53,025 nt of DNA from Candidatus Babelota bacterium (GTDB lineage: Bacteria; Babelota; Babeliae; Babelales; UASB340): the NCBI GenBank assembly GCA_014730005.1, contig WJIY01000013.1:1-53025 (forward strand), in the 5' to 3' direction. The notes beneath the pieces were generated by a model. The model did not search any database, had not been told where the DNA came from, and saw only the letters and a program-made list of their open reading frames with translations. The translations under genes were made by a program, and so were the position numbers. Below, piece by piece: positions 9,271-18,461 of this stretch (position 1 is the stretch's first letter; each line of letters starts with the position of its first letter).

Positions 9271-9313
9271 ATAAGCCTGCAAAAACATATTTTTTGCAGG
9301 CTTATATTTTTTT
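9271..9313 (+). terminator. Rho-independent terminator, plus orientation
   Basis: A 15-bp perfect stem (ATAAGCCTGCAAAAA at 9271-9285 with 9291-9305) and a 5-base loop are followed by a T tract on the plus strand. On the minus strand no T run follows, yet the minus-strand gene at 9302-9715 has its stop codon inside the stem. For that gene it would be only a 3' hairpin. Confidence 0.75.
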
Positions 9314-9715
9314 ATTCCAATAAAATTTTTTATATGCACTAACCTTTTGTTCTATCTCTTGAATTGTGGGATAGTTAATTAATTTTTGAATTTTTTCTTG
9401 ATCTGCTATTTGTTTTATTTGTGTTATGGTTTTTTCTATATCCGATAATTTTTTAAATAAATTTTTGTCGTCTTCTTCTATAATAAACAATAGATGTTCT
9501 TGTTCATTAATTGTTGTATTGAGTTTTTGTGCTAAATGATATTTATTATCTGCTCTGTGTGTTTTTTTCTTATTTGTTATAAAAATAGGATAATTAAGGG
9601 TTTTTTCTGGTAAGTTGCCTTTAAAATTTTTATTTTTTTCCAGTTTTATAAAAAATAATATTATTGTAAATAATATTATAATTTTTATACATAAGCTTTT
9701 TATAGGATAATTCAT
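9302..9715 (-). CDS. small membrane-anchored helical protein
   Basis: Unrecognised 137-residue protein. ATG at 9715 is chosen; the in-frame TTG at 9724 has no better ribosome binding site, and neither has a strong one. Residues 6-24 are a single hydrophobic segment after a short basic start, so the protein is either anchored with its body outside or has an uncleaved signal. The remainder is charged and helical (KKLSDIEKTITQIKQIADQ), probably coiled coil. It stands alone. A structural or anchoring role is a guess. Confidence 0.55.
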   Translation of the reverse strand: MNYPIKSLCIKIIILFTIILFFIKLEKNKNFKGNLPEKTLNYPIFITNKKKTHRADNKYHLAQKLNTTINEQEHLLFIIEEDDKNLFKKLSDIEKTITQIKQIADQEKIQKLINYPTIQEIEQKVSAYKKFYWNKKI

Positions 9716-9972
9716 AATTATCAATACTTTTTTAATAAACTATTTATCAATTATTAATAATATTAGTAAATGGCTTTTCTAGCAAAGGGATCTAATTTTA
9801 AAACTTAAAAACAGCAAAATACTGTTAAATTATCATAAGGTTGAGTATATTTTAGTTTTTTTGCTAAAATTTAATCCATTATTTACGAATTATGATTTTT
9901 TGTTTCTCAGTGTCTTGAATGGGGGAGTGTAAAATAGAGTAGATGGGTTGGTCAGAGAAAGGAGTTTTGAAA

Positions 9973-10521
9973 ATGTTCAAATTACATGATAAAGTTATCT
10001 ATCCTGGACATGGAATAGCACTTATTGCGGAGTTTTTAGAAAAAATGATTACAGGTAAAAAAGTGTGTTTTTTTAAATTGTGTTTTTTGTTTAAAGATAT
10101 GACTATTTTAGTTCCAACACACAATATGAAAAATAGCGGAATTCGATATCCTAGCGATAAAAAAACTATAAATTTAGTATATAATGAAATAATTAAATGT
10201 CCTGTTAAGAAATTTGCTTGTTTTGATTTTACTCCAAGTGGATGGAATAGAAGAAATAAAGAATATCAATTAAAAATACAACGGGGTAAATTAATTGAGA
10301 TTGCTCAAGTATATAGGGATTTAATGTTTGTATCTCAACAAAAGGAACTTTCTTTTGGGGAGAAAAATCTTTTGCAGATAGCAGAAGATTTATTGGTACA
10401 AGAAATCCAATTCATTACTAATAAAGATAGAGATTTAATAATTAATGAATTGCAAGAACCAATAAAACAATATTTTTTTCATCAAGAACTTGGATTACAT
10501 AATGTATCTTCTGTTGTTTGA
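9973..10521 (+). CDS. CarD/CdnL-family transcription regulator
   Basis: The N-terminus MFKLHDKVIYPGHGIALIAEF is the hallmark of the CarD/CdnL/TRCF RNA-polymerase-interacting domain (compare DxVVYPxHGVG), which contacts the polymerase beta subunit. A helical C-terminal domain (about residues 90-165) corresponds to the DNA-contacting part of CarD/CdnL, which stabilises open complexes at rRNA and other promoters. ATG at 9973 has GGAG eight bases upstream and is preferred over the in-frame ATG at 9943, which would add ten residues before the domain. At 182 residues it has the family length. It heads a long plus-strand run starting with miaA 22 bases downstream. Confidence 0.85.
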   Translation: MFKLHDKVIYPGHGIALIAEFLEKMITGKKVCFFKLCFLFKDMTILVPTHNMKNSGIRYPSDKKTINLVYNEIIKCPVKKFACFDFTPSGWNRRNKEYQLKIQRGKLIEIAQVYRDLMFVSQQKELSFGEKNLLQIAEDLLVQEIQFITNKDRDLIINELQEPIKQYFFHQELGLHNVSSVV

Positions 10522-10543
10522 GGGTTGTTAATTTTTAAATAAA

Positions 10544-11500
10544 ATGAATTCTGTATTATTTATTTCCGGTCCAACAGCTTCTGGTAAAACAGATTTTTCT
10601 TTGGAATTGGCAAAATTAATTCCATCTGAGGTTATCAATGCTGATATGGGGCAGTTTTATAAACCTTTATCTATTGGAACGGCAAAACCAGATTGGAAAA
10701 ATACCGCAGTTCCACATCATTTATTTGATATAATTGATGAACCAAACGATTTGACTGTTGTTAAGTATAATCAGCTTGTTAAACTAAAAATAAAAGAAAT
10801 TTGGAATAAAAATAAATTGCCAATGATTGTTGGAGGATCTTTGTTTTATATAAAATCTCTTTATTATCCTCCAAAAAAACTTCCTACAAAAAACCATTCC
10901 CCGATTAAAGGTGATCCTTTCGAAAATGAGATTACAATGTGGGATATGTTATATAAAATTGATCCTGAGCGTGCAAAAAAAATACATCCTAATGATATAT
11001 ATAGAATTCAAAGAGCTTTGAATATATGGCAAAAAACAGGAAGAAAACCTTCTGAATATAAACCAGATTTTAATCCGTATTTTAATTCTAGTTTTGTTTT
11101 TATTGAGCCGCCTTTGAAAATTTTAAAAAAGCGAATACATGATCGAACTATTAACATGATTAAACAAGAAAATTGGATTTCAGAAGCAGAAGGTTTAATG
11201 GGAACTTTGTGGGAGGATTTTATACAAAAGAAAGGATTTATAGGTTATTCTGAAATTTTTGATTGGATAAAAAAGGGTAAAAAATTAAAAGATTTCGATT
11301 TATTAATAAAAAATATTGTAAGTCAAACATTTAATTATGCTAAACGTCAAATCACTTTTTGGAACCATTTCAAGAAATTATTAATTAATCAAGCCGAAAA
11401 TTCTAAATTTTTTTGTAAAGTTATCGAAATACAAGATGTTGATTTTGAGCATGTTAAATTGATAGATAAATATGTAAATAAGATATTTTTACAAAAATAA
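10544..11500 (+). CDS. miaA: tRNA dimethylallyltransferase MiaA
   Basis: Transfers the dimethylallyl group to N6 of A37 in tRNAs reading codons that begin with U. The P-loop GPTASGKT lies at residues 9-16, followed by the family signature SEVINADMGQFYKPLSIGTA (Asp and Gln of the DSxQxY element, here DMGQFY) and PHHLFDIIDE. RIQRALNIWQKTGRKPSEY is the conserved RALE-like tRNA-binding segment, and the C-terminal YAKRQITFWNHF matches the family end. At 318 residues it is full length. It lies between the CarD-like gene and the PpiD-like gene, all on the same strand. Confidence 0.97.
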   Translation: MNSVLFISGPTASGKTDFSLELAKLIPSEVINADMGQFYKPLSIGTAKPDWKNTAVPHHLFDIIDEPNDLTVVKYNQLVKLKIKEIWNKNKLPMIVGGSLFYIKSLYYPPKKLPTKNHSPIKGDPFENEITMWDMLYKIDPERAKKIHPNDIYRIQRALNIWQKTGRKPSEYKPDFNPYFNSSFVFIEPPLKILKKRIHDRTINMIKQENWISEAEGLMGTLWEDFIQKKGFIGYSEIFDWIKKGKKLKDFDLLIKNIVSQTFNYAKRQITFWNHFKKLLINQAENSKFFCKVIEIQDVDFEHVKLIDKYVNKIFLQK

Positions 11501-11607
11501 AATATTTATATTTTAATAATCTTTGATAGACTTCATATCATATATTGTTTTTGTGTGTTTGGGAGTAGTTATGAAAGGTATCTTTTGCTATTACGAAAGG
11601 ATTGCTT

Positions 11608-13539
11608 GTGATTTATATTTTCCGAAAAGAAATGAAAAAATGGAAATCTGTTCTGTGGCTTGTTTTAGTTGCACTTGCTATTACCAGCTTATCAATGGTT
11701 TTATTTAGAAGACCTGAACCAGGAAGTGAAGAAATTGCAAGTGTAAATGGGCATGGAATTACTTTCAAATATTATAGACAAGTATTTAACGAAATCAAAA
11801 TGCAAATTGAAGTTTATAAGGAATATGCTCGTTCTTATGGTATATCCGTGGATTGGTTTTTAAATCTAACCGGATTGAATAATCCCGAAAAAGCTGCTTT
11901 GGATAAATGTATCAAAGAAAAATTATTCGATGGTCAGACTGATTTATACAATATTGAGCTTAATCAAGATTATTTTGGAGAACAATTGGCAAAAATGATA
12001 CCACAGCAATTAAAGGATCCAGCGGGAAATATAAACATTGAAGCTTATAAATTTTATTTAAACAGATTGATGACTTCTGTTTCAGAGTATGAGTTTCGAC
12101 AAGAAAAGGAAATAAAACGAAATTTATTAAAAGATTTTGTAAAACAATCTTTATATATTCCTGAAACGGAATTGAAACGATTATTTTTTAATCAGAATTA
12201 TAAAAAAAATTTTCAAATTATTGAATTTCCATTTAATAGGTTTTTAAAAGAAGCACAACAAATTAGTCCAAATGAATCTGAGTTAAAAGAATTTTTTAAT
12301 AAAAATAAAGAGTTGTATAGAATTCCTGAAAAGAGAAAAGCTGATTATTGGGTTATTTCAACTAAAAAATATGCAGAAAATATTGAAATTGATGAACAAG
12401 CTATTCTTAATTTTTATGAACGTAATAAATCTTCATTATTTCGAATTCCTCCAAAAATAAAAATTCAGACAATTTTATTTGAATTAAAAGATTCAGATAC
12501 TCCTGAAATGGTTTCATCAATTTTACAAAAAGCCAAAGAAGTTCATAAAGAGGTAATAAATAAACCGAAGGATTTTTCAAAGTTTATTAAAAATTATAAA
12601 AGTAGAACTTTGGATTTTTTTGAGAGAGGGACATATGATCCAAAACTTGAAACAGCGGCATTTCGATTAACGGAAAAAAATGATATTTCTGAGATTGTAA
12701 AAACAGAAAAAGGTTATGAAATTATTCAATTAGTTGATCGTATTCCTGCATCTAACAAACCTTTAGAAATTGTAAGGGATGAAATTGTTTCTACATTAAA
12801 AGCAAAAAAGTCTCTAAACAAACTTAAAAGTGATATTGAAAGAATTTTATATGAGTACAAGACAGATAAGGATGCAATAAACAAATTTGTTGAAAAAAAT
12901 GATTTTAAAAAAGTCACAACTGATTTTTTAACACAAAAAGATTCTGATGGTGATAAATTAATCAATTTGCTTGCAACTAAAATGTTTTCTGAAAATACAA
13001 AAAATAAATATGGAAGTTTTACCTATCAAGCGGATGAGATTTTATATGTTATTACCAAAATTCAGGAAAGCAAATTTCCTCAGTTTGAAGAAGTAAAAAA
13101 TAGTATTGAAAAAGATTTTCATAAGGATAAGGCTAAAAGCGATTTAAAAAATTTAATTCACAAAAGCAAAAAAGAGTTATTAGAAAATAAAACTAATCTT
13201 GAAGATCTTAGTGAAAAATTGAATTTGAAATTGATTGAGACTGGTTTAATTTCCCGTAAGGAAGATTCAAAAGATTTAAAAATTGATGCTCAAATTATAG
13301 ATAAGGCTTTTATTTTGGATGATTCTTTTGAAGTGCTTTCAACCAAAAATATTCCTAATTATTATTTAGTTAAATTATTAGGACAAGAGGAATTTAATAT
13401 AGATGATTTTTTAAAAAATCGATCAGAAGTGTTAAATTCAGAATTGTTGAAAAAAGCGAATTTATATTTGGATGCATTTATTGCATCTTTGATGAGAATT
13501 GCTAATATAGAAAAATATAGAAAACTACCTAAAGAATAG
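11608..13539 (+). CDS. membrane-anchored peptidyl-prolyl isomerase, PpiD/SurA-like
   Basis: Periplasmic folding factor anchored in the inner membrane. GTG at 11608, six bases after AAAGGA (11596-11601), is the best start; the frame also offers TTG 11602. A hydrophobic anchor (SVLWLVLVALAITSLSMVLF, about residues 13-32) follows a basic N-terminus. Then comes a SurA/PpiD N-terminal helical domain starting EEIASVNGHGITFKYYRQVF, and a parvulin-like region around residues 245-370 (PPKIKIQTILFELKD...TEKGYEIIQLVDRIPA). The parvulin core is divergent, so chaperone rather than isomerase activity is possible. The total, about 643 residues, fits PpiD. It precedes recA by 17 bases. Confidence 0.8.
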   Translation: MIYIFRKEMKKWKSVLWLVLVALAITSLSMVLFRRPEPGSEEIASVNGHGITFKYYRQVFNEIKMQIEVYKEYARSYGISVDWFLNLTGLNNPEKAALDKCIKEKLFDGQTDLYNIELNQDYFGEQLAKMIPQQLKDPAGNINIEAYKFYLNRLMTSVSEYEFRQEKEIKRNLLKDFVKQSLYIPETELKRLFFNQNYKKNFQIIEFPFNRFLKEAQQISPNESELKEFFNKNKELYRIPEKRKADYWVISTKKYAENIEIDEQAILNFYERNKSSLFRIPPKIKIQTILFELKDSDTPEMVSSILQKAKEVHKEVINKPKDFSKFIKNYKSRTLDFFERGTYDPKLETAAFRLTEKNDISEIVKTEKGYEIIQLVDRIPASNKPLEIVRDEIVSTLKAKKSLNKLKSDIERILYEYKTDKDAINKFVEKNDFKKVTTDFLTQKDSDGDKLINLLATKMFSENTKNKYGSFTYQADEILYVITKIQESKFPQFEEVKNSIEKDFHKDKAKSDLKNLIHKSKKELLENKTNLEDLSEKLNLKLIETGLISRKEDSKDLKIDAQIIDKAFILDDSFEVLSTKNIPNYYLVKLLGQEEFNIDDFLKNRSEVLNSELLKKANLYLDAFIASLMRIANIEKYRKLPKE

Positions 13540-13556
13540 AAACATGAAAGATTTTT

Positions 13557-14591
13557 ATGCAACAAAAAAATAAGAAAAAACAAACAGAGACATCTTCGAT
13601 TAGTGACAAAAAAAAGGTTTTAGAAGTTGCCTTTGCGCAAATTGACAAGCAGTTTGGCAAGGGTTCGGTTATGCTTTTAGGACAAAAAAAGATTGTTGGA
13701 ATGGAAACAGTTTCTACAGGATCCATTCTAATAGATCAAGCCTTAGGTGTGGGAGGATTGCCTAGAGGCAGAGTTATAGAAGTTTTTGGACCAGAAGCTT
13801 CGGGAAAAACCACTTTGACTTTACATGCTATAGCTCAGGCTCAAAAAAAAGGTGGTATTTGTGCTTTTATAGATGCAGAACATGCTATGGATCCTGTTTA
13901 TGCTGCTGGAATAGGAATCAATGTTGATGATTTAATTATTTCACAACCTGATTTTGGTGAACAAGCTTTAGATATAGCTGAAATGTTGATTCGTTCCGGA
14001 GCTGTAGATCTTTTAGTTATAGATTCTGTTGCAGCTTTAGTTCCTAAAAATGAACTTGAGGGAGACATGGGTGATCAGCATGTTGGATTACAGGCTAGAT
14101 TGATGTCTCAAGCTTTAAGGAAATTAACTCCTGTTGTACATAAGTCAAAAACGGTATTAATTTTTATTAATCAAGTTCGTCATAAAATAGGCGGTTTACC
14201 CTTTGCAAATAATGAAACAACTACTGGAGGAAATGCTTTAAAATTTTATTCATCAGTTCGCTTAGATGTTAGAAAAGTTGCAACTTTGAAAAAGGGAGAT
14301 AGCCCTTTTGGAAATAGAGTTGCTGTTAAAGTGGTTAAAAATAAAGTTGCTCCTCCTTTTAAAAGAGTACTAGTTGATCTTATATTTGGTAAAGGTATAA
14401 GCAAAGAATTGGATCTTCTTGAAGCGGCTTTGAAAACAAATATTATTCAGCAATCTGGTGCATGGTTTGTAATGGGGGAAGATAAAATTGCTCATGGCAG
14501 GGACAATTGTGTTAAAAAAATGGAGGACGATGTTGTTTTTTATAAAAAAGTTCGTGAAGAAGTTATTAATAAAATAAAAACTTTAGATTAA
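13557..14591 (+). CDS. recA: recombinase RecA
   Basis: ATP-dependent DNA strand exchange protein of homologous recombination and the trigger of LexA-type autocleavage. 344 residues. Walker A GPEASGKT at about 78-85, Walker B region [14 protein letters not shown], the L1/L2 region with [16 protein letters not shown] and [11 protein letters not shown], and the RecA signature [13 protein letters not shown]. The N-terminal extension is Lys/Gln-rich as in many AT-rich genomes. It sits between the PpiD-like gene and infC in a tight same-strand run. No SOS box was recognised. Confidence 0.98.
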   Translation: MQQKNKKKQTETSSISDKKKVLEVAFAQIDKQFGKGSVMLLGQKKIVGMETVSTGSILIDQALGVGGLPRGRVIEVFGPEASGKTTLTLHAIAQAQKKGGICAFIDAEHAMDPVYAAGIGINVDDLIISQPDFGEQALDIAEMLIRSGAVDLLVIDSVAALVPKNELEGDMGDQHVGLQARLMSQALRKLTPVVHKSKTVLIFINQVRHKIGGLPFANNETTTGGNALKFYSSVRLDVRKVATLKKGDSPFGNRVAVKVVKNKVAPPFKRVLVDLIFGKGISKELDLLEAALKTNIIQQSGAWFVMGEDKIAHGRDNCVKKMEDDVVFYKKVREEVINKIKTLD

Positions 14592-14616
14592 GATTTTATA
14601 GGATAGGAAAAATTGA

Positions 14617-15183
14617 GTGAATAGATTTAGGGATAAAAATAATAATAAGCAAAACAAAACATTAAGTAGTAATTATTTAGTAAATGAAGAAATAAAAAGT
14701 CCACAAATACAAGTTATAGATCAAAATGGTACAAATCTGGGCTTAATTTCTAGAGAACAGGCTTTAGAGATTGCCGACAATGTTGGCTTGGATTTGGTGC
14801 AAGTTGGACAAAAAGATTCTGCTCCTATTGCAAAAATTTTAGATTTTGGAAAATTTTTGTATATAAAAAAGAAGCAATTAAGCGAAGCAAAAAAGAAACA
14901 AAAGCTTGTTCAGGTTAAAGAAATTAAGTTAAGGCCAAATATTGGGGATCAAGATTACCAGACCAAATTAAATAAAGCCATCAAATTCCTTAAAGAAGGT
15001 AAAAAAGTAAAATTTACTATTCAATTCAGAGGACGCGAATTAATAATGGGTAAAGGACTGGGAGAAAATTTTTTTCAACGAATATATGATGACTTGACAA
15101 ATAGTGATTTAAATAGACCTATAATAGAAGAAAAAGAGAGTAAGGCAGGCCCTTTTTGGTCAAAGATTTTCAGTCTAAAATAA
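14617..15183 (+). CDS. infC: translation initiation factor IF-3
   Basis: Binds the 30S subunit, prevents premature 50S joining and checks the start codon. It starts at GTG 14617, six bases after AGGAAA. 188 residues include the N-terminal domain (YLVNEEIKSPQIQVIDQNG, GLDLVQVGQ), the linker (DFGKFLYIKKKQLSEAKKKQ) and the C-terminal domain (EIKLRPNIGDQDY, FTIQFRGREL). It heads the conserved infC-rpmI-rplT cluster. The start codon is GTG rather than the rare AUU used for autoregulation in enterobacteria. Confidence 0.97.
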   Translation: MNRFRDKNNNKQNKTLSSNYLVNEEIKSPQIQVIDQNGTNLGLISREQALEIADNVGLDLVQVGQKDSAPIAKILDFGKFLYIKKKQLSEAKKKQKLVQVKEIKLRPNIGDQDYQTKLNKAIKFLKEGKKVKFTIQFRGRELIMGKGLGENFFQRIYDDLTNSDLNRPIIEEKESKAGPFWSKIFSLK

Positions 15184-15318
15184 ATTTGGGACTATTCTTT
15201 ACAAAAAAAATAGTATATATTTAATAATACAAACAGTTATTAAAGTTGTTTTTTATAGGTCAAATTTGTAAAAAATTTTAAAATTTAAGTTTATAAATTA
15301 AGATACAGGATTTAGATT

Positions 15319-15513
15319 ATGCCAAAATTAAAAACACATTCAGCAAGTAAAAAAAGATTTAAAAAAAATAAAAATGGAGAGATTAAGAGAAATAGGGCGT
15401 ATACAAGTCATCATGCATGGTCAAAAACAGCAAAAAAAATACGCCATTTAAGACAGCCTGCATATTTGGAAGGTAAAGACAAAAAAAATATTTCAAAATT
15501 ATTACCAAATTGA
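15319..15513 (+). CDS. rpmI: ribosomal protein L35
   Basis: 64 residues, very basic, starting MPKLKTHSASKKRFKKN like bacterial L35. A 50S component in the usual place between infC and rplT, with AGGA upstream of the ATG at 15319. The 135-base gap before it shows no L20-binding leader that I recognise. Confidence 0.97.
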   Translation: MPKLKTHSASKKRFKKNKNGEIKRNRAYTSHHAWSKTAKKIRHLRQPAYLEGKDKKNISKLLPN

Positions 15514-15564
15514 TTTTTAAAGAAAACTTTAGTTTTAAATGAAATAAATGAAGGTGTATAAAAA

Positions 15565-15921
15565 ATGAGCAGAATTAAACGTGGAATAATAACTAAAAAA
15601 AGGCATAAAAAGTTATTAAAACAAACTAAAGGATATTGGGGACAAAGAAAAAATGTTTTTAGAAGGGCAAAAGAAACCCTTTTAAGGGCCATGGAATTTG
15701 CTTTTATTGGCCGTAAAAAAAGGAAAAGAGATTTTAGAAGATTATTCATTTCAAGAATTAGTGCAGCATGTGAAATTAATGGAACAACTTATAGTCAATT
15801 TATTAATTCATTATTAGTAAATAATATTAAATTAAACAGAAAAATGTTGAGCCAATTAGCTATTTTTGAACCAAAGGCTTTTACTGAAATTGTTCAATAT
15901 GCTAAAAACAAAATTTCTTGA
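15565..15921 (+). CDS. rplT: ribosomal protein L20
   Basis: 118 residues, the standard length, starting MSRIKRGIITKKRHKKLLKQ, with GYWGQRKNVFRRAKETLLRA and the conserved FRRLFISRISAACEINGT. Binds 23S rRNA early in 50S assembly and in many bacteria represses its own operon. Last gene of infC-rpmI-rplT, 51 bases after rpmI. Confidence 0.98.
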   Translation: MSRIKRGIITKKRHKKLLKQTKGYWGQRKNVFRRAKETLLRAMEFAFIGRKKRKRDFRRLFISRISAACEINGTTYSQFINSLLVNNIKLNRKMLSQLAIFEPKAFTEIVQYAKNKIS

Positions 15922-15933
15922 AAATAAAATTTG

Positions 15934-15971
15934 CTCAAATTACACTGAAGATTAGTTTTAGATAATTTGAG
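15934..15971. other. hairpin between rplT and the ZapB-like gene
   Basis: CTCAAATTA (15934-15942) pairs with TAATTTGAG (15963-15971) across a 20-base loop. There is no T tract, so it looks like an mRNA 3' or processing hairpin rather than a strong terminator. Confidence 0.4.
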
Positions 15972-16003
15972 TAATATTATTATTTGTATGGAAAAGGAAT
16001 AGT

Positions 16004-16270
16004 ATGAAGCAATTAGAGGAGCTACAAGCAAAAATCCTTAATATTGTAAATAAAAACAAAGAATTAAGTGAAGAAAATAGTTTATTGAAACTTGAAAATG
16101 AAAAATTACAAGAGCGTGTTTCTGCAATGGAAGAGACTATGTTAAATAAAGATGTAAATTCTGAAACATTACAAAATGAGAAAACGGCTATTAAAAATTC
16201 GATTGAAGATTTATTAAATAATCTTAGCTCCTTGGAAGAATCAAAAGAAGAGACTTCACAAAGTAATTGA
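16004..16270 (+). CDS. small coiled-coil protein, ZapB-like
   Basis: 88 residues, almost entirely coiled coil with Leu/Ile heptads (LEELQAKILNIVNKNKELSE, LLKLENEKLQERVSAMEE). Composition and size resemble the cell-division factor ZapB. The zapA gene starts 19 bases downstream, which supports a role in the same process. Coiled coils are poor evidence of homology, so the ZapB link rests mainly on context. The start at ATG 16004 has AAGGA upstream. Confidence 0.65.
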   Translation: MKQLEELQAKILNIVNKNKELSEENSLLKLENEKLQERVSAMEETMLNKDVNSETLQNEKTAIKNSIEDLLNNLSSLEESKEETSQSN

Positions 16271-16288
16271 AGCGTACGATTTTGAGCT

Positions 16289-16561
16289 ATGAAAGAATTA
16301 AAAAAAATAGACATAACTCTTTTAGGTAAAAATTATTCTATAACAACAGATGAGCTTGACGATAAAGTTTTTGGTGCCGTTGAGTTGGTGAATGATTTAG
16401 CTAGAAAAATAAAAGGTAAAAATGCTACAATTAATGAAGTTAAACTTTCTGCATTGGTTGCTTTGCAGTTAGCTGTAGAATTATTCGAGAAAAAAACAGA
16501 GTTAAATTTATTCAATGCGCAAGCAAATAAATTGCTCTCTGATATAAAAAAAGAATTGTAG
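16289..16561 (+). CDS. zapA: cell division protein ZapA
   Basis: 90 residues. The N-terminal globular part (KKIDITLLGKNYSITTDEL) followed by a helix and a C-terminal coiled coil (LVALQLAVELFEKKTELNLF) is the ZapA pattern, including the alanine/leucine-rich dimer helix. ZapA cross-links FtsZ protofilaments. It lies directly after the coiled-coil gene and is closed by a terminator. No ftsZ is in this window. Confidence 0.8.
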   Translation: MKELKKIDITLLGKNYSITTDELDDKVFGAVELVNDLARKIKGKNATINEVKLSALVALQLAVELFEKKTELNLFNAQANKLLSDIKKEL

Positions 16562-16882
16562 ATTTTTGATAGCCTTTTTTAGAGTTGTGTTTTAAAAAAA
16601 ATTTTTGATACTACAAAAAACAATTATCAATAGTTGTTTTTTCCATTATTTAGTTTCTTCTTTAAATTTTCTTTGCATCTATTTTTTTCATACAAATATA
16701 AATACAAAATTTATAATTTTACAATCTTCTCTTTGGAGAAGAAGTGTATTTTTTACGAACATTTGATTTTGCTTACAAATTATTGGTTACAAAATATGTT
16801 TTAGTTTTGTTTTACATTTTTATTAGTTTACATATTTTGTGGCATTTATTTAAATTATTTAGTTTTAAAATAAGGAAAAAAT
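16562..16882. other. intergenic region between zapA and rny
   Basis: It holds the terminator at 16615-16642 and a small hairpin near 16730-16745 (CTTCTC, loop, GAGAAG). In several phyla the 6S RNA gene lies next to zapA, but I could not fold the characteristic long interrupted stem here. Otherwise it is A/T-rich with no frame. Confidence 0.45.
16615..16642 (+). terminator. terminator after zapA
   Basis: AAAAAACAA (16615-16623), a 10-base loop, then TTGTTTTTT (16634-16642). The stem is weak and A/T-rich but the U tract is good. Confidence 0.55.
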
Positions 16883-18439
16883 ATGAATGATATTATAGGA
16901 TTAAGCTCACTGATAATTACTTTAGGGGGTGTTGTAATTATATATTTATATTTTAAGGCGAGTAAAAAACGGCTTATTAAAATAAAAGATAATGTGGGCA
17001 ATATACTTAGGGAAGCTAAAGAAAAAGCTGAAAAAGAACGTCGAGACACATTAAATAATTTGAAAAATGAACTTCATAAAAAACGAAGTGAATTTGATTT
17101 AGAAGCAAAAAAAGAGCGAATAGAACTTCAAAGAATGCAGCATAAGATTCAAAAAAAAGAGGATACTCTTGATCATCGAGAGGTTTTATTAGATGAGTTG
17201 CGTAGAGAACTTCAACAAAAAGAACGAGATTTATCTCGACGTTTAGATATTTTAAATGCAGATGAAATAAAATTAAAAAATTTATATAGTGATTTGGTAT
17301 CCAAATTAGAACACCTTAGTGGAATGACTCGAGATGATGCAAAAAGAATACTTTTTGAATCTTTAGAAAAAGAAGTGAAACATGAAAATCAAAAGTGGAT
17401 TTCAAAAGTTGAGGAGGAAGTAAAAGTAGAAGCAAAACAAAAGATTATTGATATTTTATCAACGTCGATGCAAAGATATTTGCCTGATCAAGTAACATTA
17501 CACTCTTCAAGTATTATTCAATTACCTAATGAAGAAATGAAAGGAAGAATTATCGGTAAAGAAGGGCGTAATATTAAAGCTTTGGAAATGGCAACAGGCA
17601 TGGAATTTGTTATTGGTGATACTCCTGAAGTAATAACAATTTCAGGTTTTAATCCTATTCGAAGAGAAGTTGCAAAAAGATCTTTAAATAAGCTTATCCA
17701 GGATGGTAGAATAAATCCAACAAGAATTGAAGAGATAGTTAAACAGTGCGAAGAGGAAATTGAATCCAACATTGAAGAAATAGGTCAACAAGCTGTATTG
17801 GAGTTTGGTTTTAGAGGAGTACATCCAGAGATTATTAAATTATTAGGTAAATTACATTTTAGAACAAGCTTTACTCAAAATAATTTAGTTCATAGTAAAG
17901 AGGTCGCATATTTTGCACGCATGATTGCTGCAGAACTTGGGGTAGATGAAAATTTGGCTGCTCGATGTGGTTTGTTACATGATATAGGCAAGGCTGTTTC
18001 TGCAGAAGTTGAAGGCCCACATGCTTTAGTTGGAAGCGATTTAGCCAAAAAGTATGGTGAAGATTCTATCGTTGTAAACGCGATTGCTTCCCATCATGAA
18101 GAAGTTCCTGCAAAGAATATTTATGGATTAATTACACATATAGCAGATGCCATTTCGGCATCTCGTCCAGGAGCACGTAGAGAAACATTGGCTACATATA
18201 TAAAACGTTTAGAACAATTGGAAGAAATTGCTAATAAGTTTGAAGGTGTTAAAAAAGCATATGCATTGCAAGCGGGCAGAGAAATAAGGGTTATTGTTGA
18301 TGATTGTTTTTTAGATGATGAGAAGGCAAAAATGCTTGCACGCGATATTGCAAAACAAGTAGAAAAAGAAGTTAATTTCCCTGGCCAGATAAAAATTAAT
18401 GTCATCAGAGAAAAAAGAATCATAGAATATGCTAAATAA
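16883..18439 (+). CDS. rny: ribonuclease Y
   Basis: Membrane-anchored endoribonuclease that starts mRNA decay. 518 residues, the family length. An N-terminal membrane segment (LSSLIITLGGVVIIYLYF, about 6-23), a long charged coiled coil (about 30-205), a KH domain with GRIIGKEGRNIKALE (about 214-228), and an HD domain with the metal motif CGLLHDIGKA (His and Asp, about 365-375). The C-terminal HADAISASRPGARRE-type segment (here HIADAISASRPGARRE) is diagnostic. The next gene is the YmdB-like phosphodiesterase, the same pairing as in Bacillus. Confidence 0.97.
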   Translation: MNDIIGLSSLIITLGGVVIIYLYFKASKKRLIKIKDNVGNILREAKEKAEKERRDTLNNLKNELHKKRSEFDLEAKKERIELQRMQHKIQKKEDTLDHREVLLDELRRELQQKERDLSRRLDILNADEIKLKNLYSDLVSKLEHLSGMTRDDAKRILFESLEKEVKHENQKWISKVEEEVKVEAKQKIIDILSTSMQRYLPDQVTLHSSSIIQLPNEEMKGRIIGKEGRNIKALEMATGMEFVIGDTPEVITISGFNPIRREVAKRSLNKLIQDGRINPTRIEEIVKQCEEEIESNIEEIGQQAVLEFGFRGVHPEIIKLLGKLHFRTSFTQNNLVHSKEVAYFARMIAAELGVDENLAARCGLLHDIGKAVSAEVEGPHALVGSDLAKKYGEDSIVVNAIASHHEEVPAKNIYGLITHIADAISASRPGARRETLATYIKRLEQLEEIANKFEGVKKAYALQAGREIRVIVDDCFLDDEKAKMLARDIAKQVEKEVNFPGQIKINVIREKRIIEYAK

Positions 18440-18461
18440 TTTTATAAACGGAAAGAATAAA

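Noticed and set aside
16562-16882. Possible 6S RNA next to zapA
   Set aside because: No long interrupted helix with a central bubble could be traced; position alone is not enough.
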